DNA of 64,000 bases from Pseudoclavibacter sp. AY1H1 (GCF_002931055.1 NZ_PSXX01000001.1:744001-808000), one strand, 5' to 3'; shown: positions 34,745 to 45,719, counted from the stretch's first letter. Notes: generated from the sequence alone by a model not told the origin. Made by a program: numbers and translations.

Positions 34745-35625
34745 GCCGCGACCGCCTGCGCACGCGTGCGGAGCACGACCTCGGAGCGCCAGGGATCCAG
34801 CACGGTGATGGTCGCGCCGTCGTCGGCGAACTGGAGGCCGGCGCCGCGGAGCCGGTCGGCGACCGCGTCGAGCTCGGTCCGTTCTGGAACCTCGATCGTG
34901 AGCTGGCCGAGGCCCAGGGTCGCTGCTCGGGGTCCGGCGCCTGCACTGTTCCATACGTTGAGGGCGATGTGGTGGTGGTAGCCGCCCGCGCTCACGAAGA
35001 GCGCTCCTGGATAGGTGGTCGTCGTCTCGAAGCCGAGGGTGTCGACGTAGAAGCTCTTCGCCGTGTCGACGTCGCCGACCTGCAGGTGCACATGGCCGAC
35101 GTCCGCTGCGGCCTTCTGGGGCGCATCCGCGGTGTCTTCGACGAGGTTGGCTCGCAGATAGGCGTTGGGATCGAGGAACTCGGTGGACATGGCGATGCGC
35201 CCGGCGGCGTCGAGCCACGTGTCACGCGGACGGTCGGTGTAGAGCTCGATGCCGTTGCCCTCTGGGTCGGTGAAGTAGAAGGCCTCGCTGACGTGGTGGT
35301 CGGAGGAGCCGACGAACTGGGAGCGCGGGTGCTGGGCCGCCCGGTAGACGGTCGCGGCGAGGTCGCTCGGCGTGTCGAACAGGAGCGCGGTATGGAAGAG
35401 CCCGGCGGCACGGCGCGGAGCGACCGGGAGGCCGGGGGTGTGCCGGAGGCGCACGAGCGGGGCGGCTCCTCGACCGAGCGTGATCTCGCCGTCGGTCTCA
35501 GCGATCGGCTCGAGGGCGAGCGCCGTGCGGTAGTACTCGGATTGCGCGGCGAGGTCGCCGACGTGGAGTGAGACGAGGCCCATTCCGGTGCCTGCGTCGA
35601 GCTTGTCGCCATCTGAAGTCGTCAT
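34741..35625 (-). CDS. Two-domain VOC (glyoxalase/extradiol dioxygenase-like) protein
   Basis: A 294-residue protein with two VOC modules, about 15-130 and 170-285, of the CatE-like catechol 2,3-dioxygenase type. Candidate metal ligands are the His in VSLHVGD and GHVHLQVGD, with Glu in GNGIELYTDRP. Members open aromatic rings or transform other substrates, so the substrate is open. It is divergent from a MarR regulator whose palindrome overlaps its likely -35, so inducible control is expected. The ATG follows a TACGGT -10 by 7 nt, a leaderless start. Confidence 0.85.
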   Translation of the reverse strand: MTTSDGDKLDAGTGMGLVSLHVGDLAAQSEYYRTALALEPIAETDGEITLGRGAAPLVRLRHTPGLPVAPRRAAGLFHTALLFDTPSDLAATVYRAAQHPRSQFVGSSDHHVSEAFYFTDPEGNGIELYTDRPRDTWLDAAGRIAMSTEFLDPNAYLRANLVEDTADAPQKAAADVGHVHLQVGDVDTAKSFYVDTLGFETTTTYPGALFVSAGGYHHHIALNVWNSAGAGPRAATLGLGQLTIEVPERTELDAVADRLRGAGLQFADDGATITVLDPWRSEVVLRTRAQAVAA

Positions 35626-35632
35626 GGCACGA

Positions 35633-35638
35633 ACCGTA
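35633..35638 (-). promoter_or_regulatory. -10 element of a leaderless transcript (VOC gene)
   Basis: TACGGT on the minus strand ends 7 nt before the ATG at 35625. The MarR-type palindrome at 35649-35664 sits where the -35 contact would be. Confidence 0.6.
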
Positions 35639-35648
35639 GCACTCAAGA

Positions 35649-35664
35649 ACTTGCATCTACAAGT
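35649..35664. promoter_or_regulatory. Candidate MarR operator
   Basis: ACTTG and CAAGT form a 5-6-5 inverted repeat in the 60-bp gap between the VOC gene and the MarR gene. A second overlapping repeat, CAAG-AA-CTTG, lies at 35644-35653. Binding here would block the VOC promoter and probably the regulator's own promoter. Confidence 0.55.
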
Positions 35665-35685
35665 AAAAGGCGCGAGGATGAGGGC

Positions 35686-36384
35686 ATGACCGAACCCAGA
35701 TGGCTCTCCGCGGACGAGCAGCACTCGTGGCTGCACTTCATCGGGGTCGTCGAGCTGCTCCCGGGTGCGCTCGACACGCAGCTCGGCAACGACGCCGGCA
35801 TCACGCACTACGAGTATCTCGTGATGGCGGTGCTCTCGGAGTCGCCGGGCCGGAGCCTCCGGATGACCGACCTCGCGACGCGCACCAATGCCACGCTCCC
35901 GCGCCTCTCCCGTGTCGTCCTCGGCCTGGAGCAGCGCGGCCACGTCGAGCGCACGAGCCACCCGGGCGACCGCAGGGCGAAGATCGCGAAGCTCAGCGAC
36001 AGCGGCATGCTGTTCCTCGAGGAGACCGCACCCGGCCACGTCGGCAAGGTGCGGGAGCTCATCGTGGATGCGCTCACCCCAGAGGAATTCAGCACGCTCG
36101 GCAGGATCTCCCAGAAGCTGCTCGACCGGATCGACCCCGAGGACCGGTTCGGCGTCCACCGGACCGCGACGGAGCCATCGGGCTCGGACTCCGAGCCGAT
36201 CGCCCGATTGGGCATCGGGGCTCCCGCGACCCGTGCGCTCGCCGGCGATGGGCAGACCCTGCTCGGCGACGTCGCCGGTGCGAGCCGCGAGCACCTGCTC
36301 TCCCTGCACGGCGTCGGCCCCCGCGCCGTCGGCATCCTCGAGGGCGCCCTCGAGGCGCGCGGTCTCGCGCCGCTGCAGCGCTGA
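35686..36384 (+). CDS. MarR-family regulator fused to a helix-hairpin-helix domain
   Basis: A 232-residue protein. Residues about 15-140 are a MarR winged helix (MTDLATRTNATLPRLSRVVLGLEQRGHVERTSHPGDRRAKIAKLSDSG; the DxRxxxxxLT-type wing is recognisable). Residues about 165-230 form an additional domain, IGAPATRAL...LLSLHGVGPRAVGILEGAL, which matches helix-hairpin-helix DNA-binding modules related to the RNA polymerase alpha C-terminal domain. Plain MarR proteins have about 150 residues, so this is a fusion. It is divergent from the VOC-hydrolase pair, its likely target. Confidence 0.88.
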   Translation: MTEPRWLSADEQHSWLHFIGVVELLPGALDTQLGNDAGITHYEYLVMAVLSESPGRSLRMTDLATRTNATLPRLSRVVLGLEQRGHVERTSHPGDRRAKIAKLSDSGMLFLEETAPGHVGKVRELIVDALTPEEFSTLGRISQKLLDRIDPEDRFGVHRTATEPSGSDSEPIARLGIGAPATRALAGDGQTLLGDVAGASREHLLSLHGVGPRAVGILEGALEARGLAPLQR

Positions 36385-36472
36385 CGGTCCAGGCAGGGAG
36401 GCAGGCGCAGACCCCCGAACCACCAGCGCTGCTCTCGTGCCGCACATCGGCGAGCGACGGGCTGCCTCTCGC

Positions 36473-38140
<1,668 letters not shown>

Positions 38141-38218
38141 GGCTGCTTTCTGCGTCGATGGGTCAGGGGGGGGTCGTCGGGGTCAGGGAAGTGGAGGGAG
38201 AGCGTGACGTCGCGCGGT

Positions 38219-39529
38219 TCAGTGGAACTGCTCGGACTCGGTGGAGCCGACGAGCGCGAGTGTGGAGCTGGCGGGATTGAGGCTCGAGGACAGGCGGTCG
38301 AAGTAGCCGGTGCCGACCTCGCGCTGGTGCTTCGTCGCGGTGTAGCCGTCGGCCTCGCTCGCGAACTCGGCTTCCTGGAGGTCGACGTAGGCGCTCATGT
38401 GGCGGGCGCTGTAGTCGCGGGCGAGCGTGTACATGGAGTGGTTGAGCGCGTGGAATCCGGCGAGGGTGATGAACTGGAAGGTGTAGCCCATGGCAGCGAG
38501 CTCGCGCTGGAACGCGGCGATCTGCCCGTCGTCGAGGTGGCGCTTCCAGTTGAAGGACGGCGAGCAGTTGTAAGCGAGCTTCTTGTCGGGGAACTCGGCG
38601 TGGATGCTCTCGGCGAAGGTTCGGGCCAGCTCGAGGTCGGGTTCGCCGCTCTCGACCCAGAGGAGGTCCGCGTACGGGGCGTACGCGTGCCCGCGGGCGA
38701 GCACGGTCTCGATGCCTGGCTTCGTCTCGTAGAACCCTTCGGCGGTCCGGTCGCCCGTCAGGAACGGTCGGTCGCGCTCGTCGACGTCGCTCGTGATGAG
38801 GTTCGCGGCGAGGGAGTCGGTGCGGGCGATGATAACGCTGGGCACGCCGGCGACGTCGGCGGCGAGGCGGGCCGCGTTGAGGGTGCGGATGTGCTGCTGG
38901 GTCGGCACGAGGACCTTGCCGCCCATGTGACCGCACTTCTTCTCGCTCGCGAGCTGGTCTTCCCAGTGCACGCCCGCGGCTCCTGCCTGGATCATGGAGG
39001 CCATGAGCTCGTAGGCGTTGAGCGGGCCGCCGAAGCCGGCTTCGGCATCGGCGACGATGGGCGCGAGCCAGTCGCGGCTCGGCGCCCCGTCCTCGGCGGT
39101 CTCGATCTGGTCGGCACGGAGGAGGGCATTGTTGATGCGGCGGACCACGGCCGGTACGGAGTTCGCCGGGTAGAGGCTCTGGTCCGGGTAGGTCTGGCCG
39201 GAGAGGTTCGCGTCGGCGGCGACCTGCCACCCGGAGAGGTAGATGGCCTTGAGGCCGGCGCGCACCTGCTGCACGGCCTGGTTGCCGGTGAGCGCCCCGA
39301 GGGCGGCGACCCAGCTGCCGTCGTCGTCGTTCACGAGGTCCCAGAGGCGCTCCGCTCCTCGGCGTGCGAGCGTCTGCTCCTCGACGACGCTCCCCCGCAG
39401 CGCGACGACGTCCTCGGCGGAGAAGTCGCGTGTGATGCCGCTCCAGCGGGCTTCCGTCTTCCAGGCCGTCTCGATGCTCGCGGCCTTCGCCTGCGCCGAC
39501 TCGGTTCCATGAGGCGTCGTCTGGTCCAT
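38219..39529 (-). CDS. aceA: Isocitrate lyase
   Basis: First glyoxylate shunt enzyme, splitting isocitrate into succinate and glyoxylate and so allowing growth on acetate, fatty acids or other C2 sources. The 436-residue protein has the catalytic KKCGH motif (C199) and the substrate-binding NCSPSFNWK-type segment. AAAGGAG lies 7 nt before the ATG. It is divergent from a RamB-type regulator, as in Corynebacterium glutamicum, with an inverted repeat in the gap. Confidence 0.97.
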   Translation of the reverse strand: MDQTTPHGTESAQAKAASIETAWKTEARWSGITRDFSAEDVVALRGSVVEEQTLARRGAERLWDLVNDDDGSWVAALGALTGNQAVQQVRAGLKAIYLSGWQVAADANLSGQTYPDQSLYPANSVPAVVRRINNALLRADQIETAEDGAPSRDWLAPIVADAEAGFGGPLNAYELMASMIQAGAAGVHWEDQLASEKKCGHMGGKVLVPTQQHIRTLNAARLAADVAGVPSVIIARTDSLAANLITSDVDERDRPFLTGDRTAEGFYETKPGIETVLARGHAYAPYADLLWVESGEPDLELARTFAESIHAEFPDKKLAYNCSPSFNWKRHLDDGQIAAFQRELAAMGYTFQFITLAGFHALNHSMYTLARDYSARHMSAYVDLQEAEFASEADGYTATKHQREVGTGYFDRLSSSLNPASSTLALVGSTESEQFH

Positions 39530-39605
39530 GATGAGCTCCTTTGCTCGAAGAACTGGTGTTGTGTCGATCCTGCGCCGCCCTGGACGCTCGAGACGAAAAG
39601 TCCCA

Positions 39606-39629
39606 CTAGAAATCTGCCCGTTCTTCTAG
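39606..39629. promoter_or_regulatory. Inverted repeat between aceA and ramB
   Basis: CTAGAA at 39606-39611 and TTCTAG at 39624-39629 form a 6-12-6 dyad in the 134-bp divergent gap. It is a candidate operator for the RamB-type regulator. It does not match the C. glutamicum RamB site I remember, so assignment rests on position. Confidence 0.5.
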
Positions 39630-39663
39630 CGCGCAGAAGGCTGCGTGTGGCACGGTTGCGCAC

Positions 39664-41127
39664 ATGGACATCGACGTTCTGACGCTCGGCCGACGCATCC
39701 GCTCGATACGGCAGGAGCGGGGCCTCACCCTCGAGGCGCTCGGCACCGCCATCAAGCGCGCACCCTCGCAGATCTCCGCCATCGAGACCGGGAAGCGCGA
39801 GGTTCGGCTGACCGAGCTGCAGGCCTTCGCGCGCCTCTTCGGGGTGAGCGTCGACGAGCTGCTCTCCGACGCCCCGCTCTCGAAGCGCGCGTCCCTCGAA
39901 GTCGAGCTCGAACGCGCGCAGGCGGGCCGGATCGCCCTCGCGCTCGGCCTCGATCCGCTTCCCATCCGCCGCTCGCTGAGCGACGAGGCCATCGAGACGA
40001 TCCTCGCGCTCTACCGGGAGCTCGCCAGAATCGACTCAGAGCGGGCCGCGACCCCCGAGGAGGCTCGACGAGCCAACACCGAACTGCGGCGCGCCATGCG
40101 CGAGCGGGACAACTACTACGCGGAACTCGAAGAGCAGGCCGCTGCGCTGCTCACGAGCGTCGGGCACGAGGATGGGCCGCTCTCGCAGCGCACCGCGGCC
40201 GACATCGCGGCTCACCTCGGGCTGACGCTGCACTACGTGCGCGACCTGCCCGTCTCGACCCGTTCGGTCGTCGATCGGAGACACGGTCGCATCTACGTGC
40301 CCCTGGCCCAGTCGGCGGATGCCGACCCACGATCGATCATCCTGCAGACCATCTCGAGCTACGTGCTCGGCCACGAGGCACCGCGCGACTACGCGGAGTT
40401 CCTCCTGCAGCGGGTCGAGACGAACTACTTCACCGGGGCGCTCCTGATCCCGGAGCTGGGCGCCGCGAAGCTCATGGGTGCGGCCCAGCAGCGTCGGGCG
40501 CTGTCGGTCGAGGACCTCCGCGACGCGTACGGGGTGAGCTACGAGACCGCAGCCCACCGGTTCACGAACCTCAGCACCCATCACCTCGGCATCCCGGTCC
40601 ACTTCCTGAAGGTCAGCGAGTCCGGGGTCATCTCGAAGGCCTACGAGAACGACAGCGTCAGCTTCCCCACCGACGCGCTCGGCGCCGTGGAAGGCCAGTT
40701 CGTGTGCAGGCAGTGGAGCGCGCGACGCGTGTTCGACGTCGAGGACCGCTTCAGCCCCTACCACCAGTACACGGACAAGCCGGTCGGCACCTACTGGTGC
40801 ACCTCGCGCATCCAGACCACGCCTCGGGGCACCTTCTCGGTCAGCGTCGGCACGGCCTTCGAGCACGCGAAATGGTTCGCGGGGCGCGAGACGACGCGCA
40901 GGCACACCTCCACCTGCCCGAACGGCGACTGCTGTCGTCGCCCCTCTGAGCAGCTGTCGGCGAGGTGGGCGGGCGCGTCGTTCCCGAACGCCCGCCTCCA
41001 CACCTCACTGCATGCGGCGATGCCGACCGGGGCGTTCCCCGGCGTCGACGAGGTGGAGGTGTACGAGTTCCTGGATCGTCACGCCCCGGCGGCACCCCCG
41101 GAGGCACCGCCCGCGCCGAGCAGCTGA
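39664..41127 (+). CDS. ramB: RamB-type XRE/ImmR-family transcriptional regulator
   Basis: A 487-residue regulator of the short-chain fatty acyl/acetate regulator family. The N-terminal XRE helix-turn-helix (about 7-62) reads LGRRIRSIRQERGLTLEALGTAIKRAPSQISAIETGKREV. A middle IrrE-like domain has SSYVLGHE in place of a metallopeptidase HExxH motif, so it is probably not a protease. The C-terminal domain contains Cys-rich CPNGDCC and TYWCTSRIQTT segments. In Corynebacterium, RamB controls acetate and glyoxylate-shunt genes, and divergence from aceA supports this. The end overlaps the convergent monooxygenase gene by 49 bp. Confidence 0.88.
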   Translation: MDIDVLTLGRRIRSIRQERGLTLEALGTAIKRAPSQISAIETGKREVRLTELQAFARLFGVSVDELLSDAPLSKRASLEVELERAQAGRIALALGLDPLPIRRSLSDEAIETILALYRELARIDSERAATPEEARRANTELRRAMRERDNYYAELEEQAAALLTSVGHEDGPLSQRTAADIAAHLGLTLHYVRDLPVSTRSVVDRRHGRIYVPLAQSADADPRSIILQTISSYVLGHEAPRDYAEFLLQRVETNYFTGALLIPELGAAKLMGAAQQRRALSVEDLRDAYGVSYETAAHRFTNLSTHHLGIPVHFLKVSESGVISKAYENDSVSFPTDALGAVEGQFVCRQWSARRVFDVEDRFSPYHQYTDKPVGTYWCTSRIQTTPRGTFSVSVGTAFEHAKWFAGRETTRRHTSTCPNGDCCRRPSEQLSARWAGASFPNARLHTSLHAAMPTGAFPGVDEVEVYEFLDRHAPAAPPEAPPAPSS

Positions 41128-42488
41128 CCGCTGGGCGCATCGGCCGATGGCGGCTCCGCCGGCAGTCCGAGCGTCTCGCGGAGGGTGGCCCCAGGCGTGT
41201 ACTCCTCGCGGTACACGCCGCGCTCCTGCAGCTCTGGGATGACGCCGTCGACGAAGCGGTCGAGCCCGTTGGGGATCAGCGAGGGCACGATGACGAACCC
41301 GTCGGAGGCGCCGCCCTGGACGTAGCGGGAGATCTCGTCGGCGATGTGCGACGCGGTCCCGACGAAGGTGTGCCGCGTGTTGAGCTTCACCATCAGCTCG
41401 CGCACGGTGAGCGAGTCCCGCTCCGCGATCTCCCTGAACTTGGAGATCTGGGCGCGCTGCTTGGAGAGGTCGTTCGCCTGACCGGCGCGGATGCGCTCGT
41501 CGCCAGGCTCGAGGTCGGGCAGCGGGCCGTCCGGGTCGACGCCAGACAGGTCCCTTCCCCACACCTGCTCGAGCATCGCGATCGCCGTCTGCGGGCTGAC
41601 CTGGGCGAGGGCCTCCTCGCGGGACCGCTCGCGGGCATCCGCCTCAGAATCGCCGATCACGAATGTCGCGGCCGGCATGATCAGGAGGGAGTCGCGTGAG
41701 CGGCCAGCTGCGGGCAGGCGGCCCTTGACGTCGTCGTAGAACCGCTTGCCGTCTTCGAAGGCGGCGTGCAGGGAGAAGATGATCTCGGCGTTCGCCGATG
41801 CGAAGTCTCGCCCAGCCGGGGAGTCGCCGGCCTGCACGATGACCGGGTAGCGCTGGGGACTGCGTGGCACGTTCGGGATCGTCTCGACGTCGAAGTGCTT
41901 GCCGACGTGGTTGATGCGGCTGACCCCGCCGGGGCGCAGGTACTCGCCACGGCCGGGGTTGGCGGCGATCGCGTCGGCCTCCCACGCGTCCCAGAGACGC
42001 TTCGAGAGCCGCACGAACTCCTCGGCCCGCTCGTAGCGCTCCGAGTACTCCAGGAACCCGCCACGTCGGAAGTTCTGGCCGTGGAAGGCGTCGCTCGACG
42101 TGACGACGTTCCAGCCGGCTCGTCCTTCCGAGAGGTGGTCAAGGGTCGCGAGCTGCCTCGCGAGATCTGCCGGCTCGTTGAAGGTCGAGGAGAGCGTGCC
42201 GACGAGTCCGATGTGCTCGGTGAGGCTGGCGAGTGCGGCGAGGATCACGAGCGTGTTGGGGCGCCCGACGACGTCGAGCTCGTGGATGCGCCCCTTGTGC
42301 TCGCGAAGCCGAAGCCCCTCGGCGAGGAACAGGTAGTCGAACCTGCCGCGCTCGGCGGTCTCCGCGAAGGCCCGGAAGGAGGCGAGGTCGATCTGGCTTC
42401 CTGCATCCGGGTCGGTCCAGATGGTCGTGTTGTTGACCCCGGGGAAGTGCGCCGCGAGGTGGACCTGCTTGAGGGGCGTGCCGCTCAT
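41079..42488 (-). CDS. Luciferase-like FMN-dependent monooxygenase (NtaA/SnaA/DszA family)
   Basis: A 469-residue flavin-dependent oxygenase with the family blocks ERGRFDYLFLAEGL, LASLTEHIGLVGTLSSTF, GRAGWNVVTS and RYPVIVQAGDSPAGRDFA. Relatives oxidise nitrilotriacetate, dibenzothiophene sulfone, alkyl sulfides or pristinamycin IIB using reduced FMN supplied by a separate reductase; none is visible next to it. The ATG overlaps the preceding monooxygenase stop by 4 bp. The C-terminus is Gly/Ala-rich and low in complexity. Confidence 0.9.
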   Translation of the reverse strand: MSGTPLKQVHLAAHFPGVNNTTIWTDPDAGSQIDLASFRAFAETAERGRFDYLFLAEGLRLREHKGRIHELDVVGRPNTLVILAALASLTEHIGLVGTLSSTFNEPADLARQLATLDHLSEGRAGWNVVTSSDAFHGQNFRRGGFLEYSERYERAEEFVRLSKRLWDAWEADAIAANPGRGEYLRPGGVSRINHVGKHFDVETIPNVPRSPQRYPVIVQAGDSPAGRDFASANAEIIFSLHAAFEDGKRFYDDVKGRLPAAGRSRDSLLIMPAATFVIGDSEADARERSREEALAQVSPQTAIAMLEQVWGRDLSGVDPDGPLPDLEPGDERIRAGQANDLSKQRAQISKFREIAERDSLTVRELMVKLNTRHTFVGTASHIADEISRYVQGGASDGFVIVPSLIPNGLDRFVDGVIPELQERGVYREEYTPGATLRETLGLPAEPPSADAPSGQLLGAGGASGGAAGA

Positions 42489-43732
42489 GCGCGCTGTGCC
42501 TTTCCATCGTTGACGAGGGCGCCGCGGCCGCGAGCCGCTTGGCGGTCTGCATGGGCTGCGGCGAAGCGGTTCGCGGGGCGCGGTTCGAGCCCGAGCGTCT
42601 TGCGCAGGCTCGGTGACTTCTCGCGGGGGTTCGGGGGCGAGACGATGCCTCGAGCCTCGAGCATGGGGCGCACCCTGTCGACGAACTCGGCGACGTCGCC
42701 GTGGGTCAGGGGGCGGACGCGCACGCCGTCGAGGCCGGCGTCCGCGTACTTGGCGATGAGCTCGGCGGTCGTCACGTTGGACCTGACCACGACTCTGGTG
42801 TCGCTGCGGTATCCGGAGTCTGCGCGGACGCGCTCGTCGAGCGCTCGGAAGTGCTCCTCGGTCGACCCGTCCTCGTCGCCGAGGAAGATCTCCAGGTCGG
42901 CGACGACGCGGAGGGGCTCGCCCGTGCGGCCAACGCGCTGCTCTGCCTCCCGGATCGCGGCGAGGAGCTCGGCGACCGTGGCTCGGCCGGGCGTGACGAA
43001 CACGACGTCGGCCTGCCGCGCCGCGAACTCGAACGCGTCCTGCGTCTGCGCGAGCGCGAAGACCGGCGGCTGCCCCTGCGGCGAGCGCGGCACGATCGAG
43101 GGCCCCTTCACGCTGAAGTGCTCGCCCTCGAAGTCCGCGTAGTGCAGGCGGTCCGCGTCGATGAATCGGCCCGTCGGCTCGTCGCGGATGACGGCGTCGT
43201 CCTCCCAGCTGTCCCAGAGCCGCCGGATGACCTCGACCGAGTCCGCCCCTTCGGCGAAGATCGCGTCGAGGCCGAGTGAGCTCTTGCGTCCGAAGCTCGC
43301 CGCCTCCGCGGCACTCGCGCTGAGCTTGGCCCGGAGGCCCGCGCGGCCGAGCGACACGAAGTCGAGGGTCTGGATGCTCGTGGCAGCGTGGAACGGCTCC
43401 GCGTGCGTGAGGCCGATGGTGGGGACGAGCCCGATCCGCTTGGTGTGCGGGGCGAGGGCGGCCGCGAGCAGGGTCGCGTCGAGCGACACCTCGGCGAGAT
43501 CGCGAGATGCCTCCCAGTCCGGGGCGCTCCCCTCGATCTGGTAGGCGTCCTCGAAGGTGACGTAGTCGATGCCGGCGCGCTCGGCGTGCTGGACGAGATC
43601 GCGCCAGTAGCCGAGCTCCGTGAGCCGAGTCCCGTCACCGCGTGGCAGCACCGTCCACGCGGCTGGGTGCCAGCCTGCGCCCTGGAGCGCGAGCCCGACC
43701 GTGAATCGTCCGGGGCTTGGTCGTCTCGACAT
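42485..43732 (-). CDS. Luciferase-like monooxygenase (second LLM-class flavoprotein)
   Basis: A 415-residue LLM-class protein, opening FTVGLALQGAGWHPAAW, with AGIDYVTFEDAYQ, PHTKRIGLVPTIGLTHAEPFHAA and SPQGQPPVFALAQTQDAFEFAA. It belongs to the same superfamily as its downstream neighbour but a different branch, so the two likely catalyse successive or alternative oxidations of one substrate class. The C-terminal tail SPSLRKTLGLEPRPANRF resembles the ETLGLP end of its partner. GAGAGG precedes the ATG. It heads a two-gene operon. Confidence 0.88.
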   Translation of the reverse strand: MSRRPSPGRFTVGLALQGAGWHPAAWTVLPRGDGTRLTELGYWRDLVQHAERAGIDYVTFEDAYQIEGSAPDWEASRDLAEVSLDATLLAAALAPHTKRIGLVPTIGLTHAEPFHAATSIQTLDFVSLGRAGLRAKLSASAAEAASFGRKSSLGLDAIFAEGADSVEVIRRLWDSWEDDAVIRDEPTGRFIDADRLHYADFEGEHFSVKGPSIVPRSPQGQPPVFALAQTQDAFEFAARQADVVFVTPGRATVAELLAAIREAEQRVGRTGEPLRVVADLEIFLGDEDGSTEEHFRALDERVRADSGYRSDTRVVVRSNVTTAELIAKYADAGLDGVRVRPLTHGDVAEFVDRVRPMLEARGIVSPPNPREKSPSLRKTLGLEPRPANRFAAAHADRQAARGRGALVNDGKAQRA

Positions 43733-43763
43733 GATGCCTCTCTCACGGGATCCGGTGTCCGAG

Positions 43764-43789
43764 CACCGCGGAGCGCAGCAGCCGCGGTG
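43764..43789 (-). promoter_or_regulatory. Inverted repeat upstream of the monooxygenase operon
   Basis: CACCGCGG and CCGCGGTG flank a 10-nt loop, 32 bp before the start of the first monooxygenase gene. An operator or a leader hairpin is possible; no riboswitch core was recognised. Confidence 0.4.
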
Positions 43790-43909
43790 TTCTGGGTTGC
43801 CCGATCGTAGTTCCGCGCGTCACAGCCGGGAGTCCGGGTGCGTCACCCGCCGAAATGGAGTGCAACATTGCGACGCGCGCGAGCGACCGGGATCACGGCC
43901 GTGGCCGAT

Positions 43910-43915
43910 TAGTCT
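43910..43915 (+). promoter_or_regulatory. -10 element of a leaderless transcript (antiporter)
   Basis: TAGTCT ends 8 nt before the ATG at 43924. It supports this start over an in-frame ATG at 43855. Confidence 0.55.
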
Positions 43916-43923
43916 GCTGTTCC

Positions 43924-45630
43924 ATGGAGCTCGAACTCGCAGTCTTCGGTGTGGCGGCGGTCCTCATCATCGTCGCCGTGGCCGCCATCGCGCCCAAGCT
44001 GGGGGTCGCGGCGCCCATCCTGCTGGTGCTCGTCGGCATCGGGGTCGGCTATCTGCCCGGGGTCCCTGACTTCGAGTTCCCCCCTGAGCTGATCCTCACG
44101 ATCGTGCTGCCGCCCATCCTCTACTCGGCCGCCGTGAACGTTCCGCTGGCGGATTTCCGCCGCAACCTGCGTTCCATCACGGGACTGTCGGTGCTGCTCG
44201 TCATCATCTCGGCGTTCGGCAGCGGGCTGCTCCTCTACGCGCTCCTCCCCGACCTGAACCTCGCCGCCGCGATCGCGCTCGGGGCCGTCATCAGCCCGCC
44301 GGATGCGGTGGCCGCGACGGCGGTCGGCAAGCGGCTCGGCCTTCCTCCGCGCCTCGTGACGGTGCTCGAGGGCGAGGGCCTCGTGAACGATGCGACGGCG
44401 CTCGTCATGCTCCGCAGCGCGATCGCGGCGACGGCGGGAGCGCTGTCGTTCTGGGGAGCTGTCGGTGACTTCGTGCTCGCCGTGACCCTGGCCGTCGTCC
44501 TCGGCGCCGTGGTCGGCGCGGTCACCGTGTACGTGCGCTCCAAGCTCGACAGCGCCGTGCTGACGACGGCGATCTCGTTCACGGTGCCGTTCCTGGCCTA
44601 CGTGCCGACGGAGGAGGTCGGTGGCTCCGGTGTGCTCGCGGTCGTGGTCGCGGGACTCATCACGGGGCACGCCAGTGCGAGCCGGTTCAGCCCGCAGGAT
44701 CGCATCAGCGAGCGCACGAACTGGCGCACGGCGCAGCTCCTGCTGGAGAACGGCGTCTTCCTCCTCATGGGCTTCGAGCTGTCGGCGCTCATCGAGTCCG
44801 TGGACGGCGACGAGGACGGCATCGGGCTGCTGCACGCTGTCGGCATCGGCCTGCTCGCGACGATCGCGCTGGTCGTCATCCGGGTGCTGTTCGTCATCCC
44901 GCTCGTGCTGATGCTCCGCAGGGAGCAGCGCCGAGCCGAGCTCGTCGCGCCTCGCGTCGAGCAGTTCCTCAAGCGGGTGACCGCCCCCGGACTCGCGAGC
45001 ACGCGGCCGCGCCTCGTCGACCGGGCCAAGCGCGCGAGCGCCGACATCGCGTTCTATCGTGACGAGGGGCTCGGCTGGCGAGGCGGTGCCGTCCTGGCGT
45101 GGTCCGGGATGCGCGGGGTCGTCACGCTCGCGGCGGCGCAGTCGCTGCCCGCGGATTTTCCGTATCGGCCGCAGCTCGTGCTGATCGCCTTCACGGTGGC
45201 AATCGTGACGCTCGTCGTGCAGGGCGGCACCCTCCCGCTTCTCATCAGGAAGCTCGGGGTCACCGGCACGGACGCCGACGCGGACGCCCGGGAGCTCGCG
45301 AGCCTCGCCGACGAGGTGTTCGACGTCGCGCGCGAGTCGCTCGCGAACCCGGAGCTTCGGCGTGCTGATGGCGGAGCGTACGACGCTGAGCTGCTCGAGC
45401 AGGTGCAGGCCGTCGCCTCCCGAATGAGCCGGCTGCTCTCCAAGCCCGTCGACCTCGACGAGGACGCGCAGGACACGCACGTGCAGCGGCGAGAGCTCAC
45501 GCGCATCCTGCTCGACAACGCCCAGCTGGCGCTGCTCGATGCGAGGTCGTCGGGGAGCTACTCGTCTCGGACCATCGAGCAGGCGCAGCACCGCCTCGAT
45601 GCCGAGGCTCTCCGCTTCGGCGGCGCCTGA
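43924..45630 (+). CDS. CPA1-family Na+/H+ antiporter
   Basis: A 568-residue membrane protein exchanging cytoplasmic Na+ (or K+) for H+. Roughly 12 hydrophobic helices fill residues 1-410. The transport core ISPPDAVAATAVGKRLG and VLEGEGLVNDATALV (ND pair) is intact. A soluble C-terminal tail of about 130 residues, rich in charged residues, follows. The leaderless start and lack of partner genes suggest a monocistronic unit. A strong hairpin at 45720-45756 ends it. Confidence 0.92.
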   Translation: MELELAVFGVAAVLIIVAVAAIAPKLGVAAPILLVLVGIGVGYLPGVPDFEFPPELILTIVLPPILYSAAVNVPLADFRRNLRSITGLSVLLVIISAFGSGLLLYALLPDLNLAAAIALGAVISPPDAVAATAVGKRLGLPPRLVTVLEGEGLVNDATALVMLRSAIAATAGALSFWGAVGDFVLAVTLAVVLGAVVGAVTVYVRSKLDSAVLTTAISFTVPFLAYVPTEEVGGSGVLAVVVAGLITGHASASRFSPQDRISERTNWRTAQLLLENGVFLLMGFELSALIESVDGDEDGIGLLHAVGIGLLATIALVVIRVLFVIPLVLMLRREQRRAELVAPRVEQFLKRVTAPGLASTRPRLVDRAKRASADIAFYRDEGLGWRGGAVLAWSGMRGVVTLAAAQSLPADFPYRPQLVLIAFTVAIVTLVVQGGTLPLLIRKLGVTGTDADADARELASLADEVFDVARESLANPELRRADGGAYDAELLEQVQAVASRMSRLLSKPVDLDEDAQDTHVQRRELTRILLDNAQLALLDARSSGSYSSRTIEQAQHRLDAEALRFGGA

Positions 45631-45649
45631 CGCGAGTGTGGGAGGCGGG

Positions 45650-45713
45650 CCAAACGCGAGTTCGCGCGACGCCCGACGCGAGTTCGCGCGGCGCCCGATG
45701 CGACTCCCTCACA
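45650..45713. repeat. GC-rich 22-bp direct repeats after the antiporter
   Basis: The segment cgcgagttcgcgcg appears twice with a 22-bp period, each followed by a near-copy of cgcccga and then a degraded third start. The core is nearly palindromic. It resembles intergenic repeats I recall from other high-GC actinobacteria, probably REP-like and transcribed into 3' ends. Confidence 0.6.
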
Positions 45714-45719
45714 CACGAC

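Noticed and set aside
43733-43923. SAM or FMN riboswitch upstream of the monooxygenase operon
   Set aside because: The only structure is an 8-bp inverted repeat; junction and core sequences of these riboswitches are not seen.
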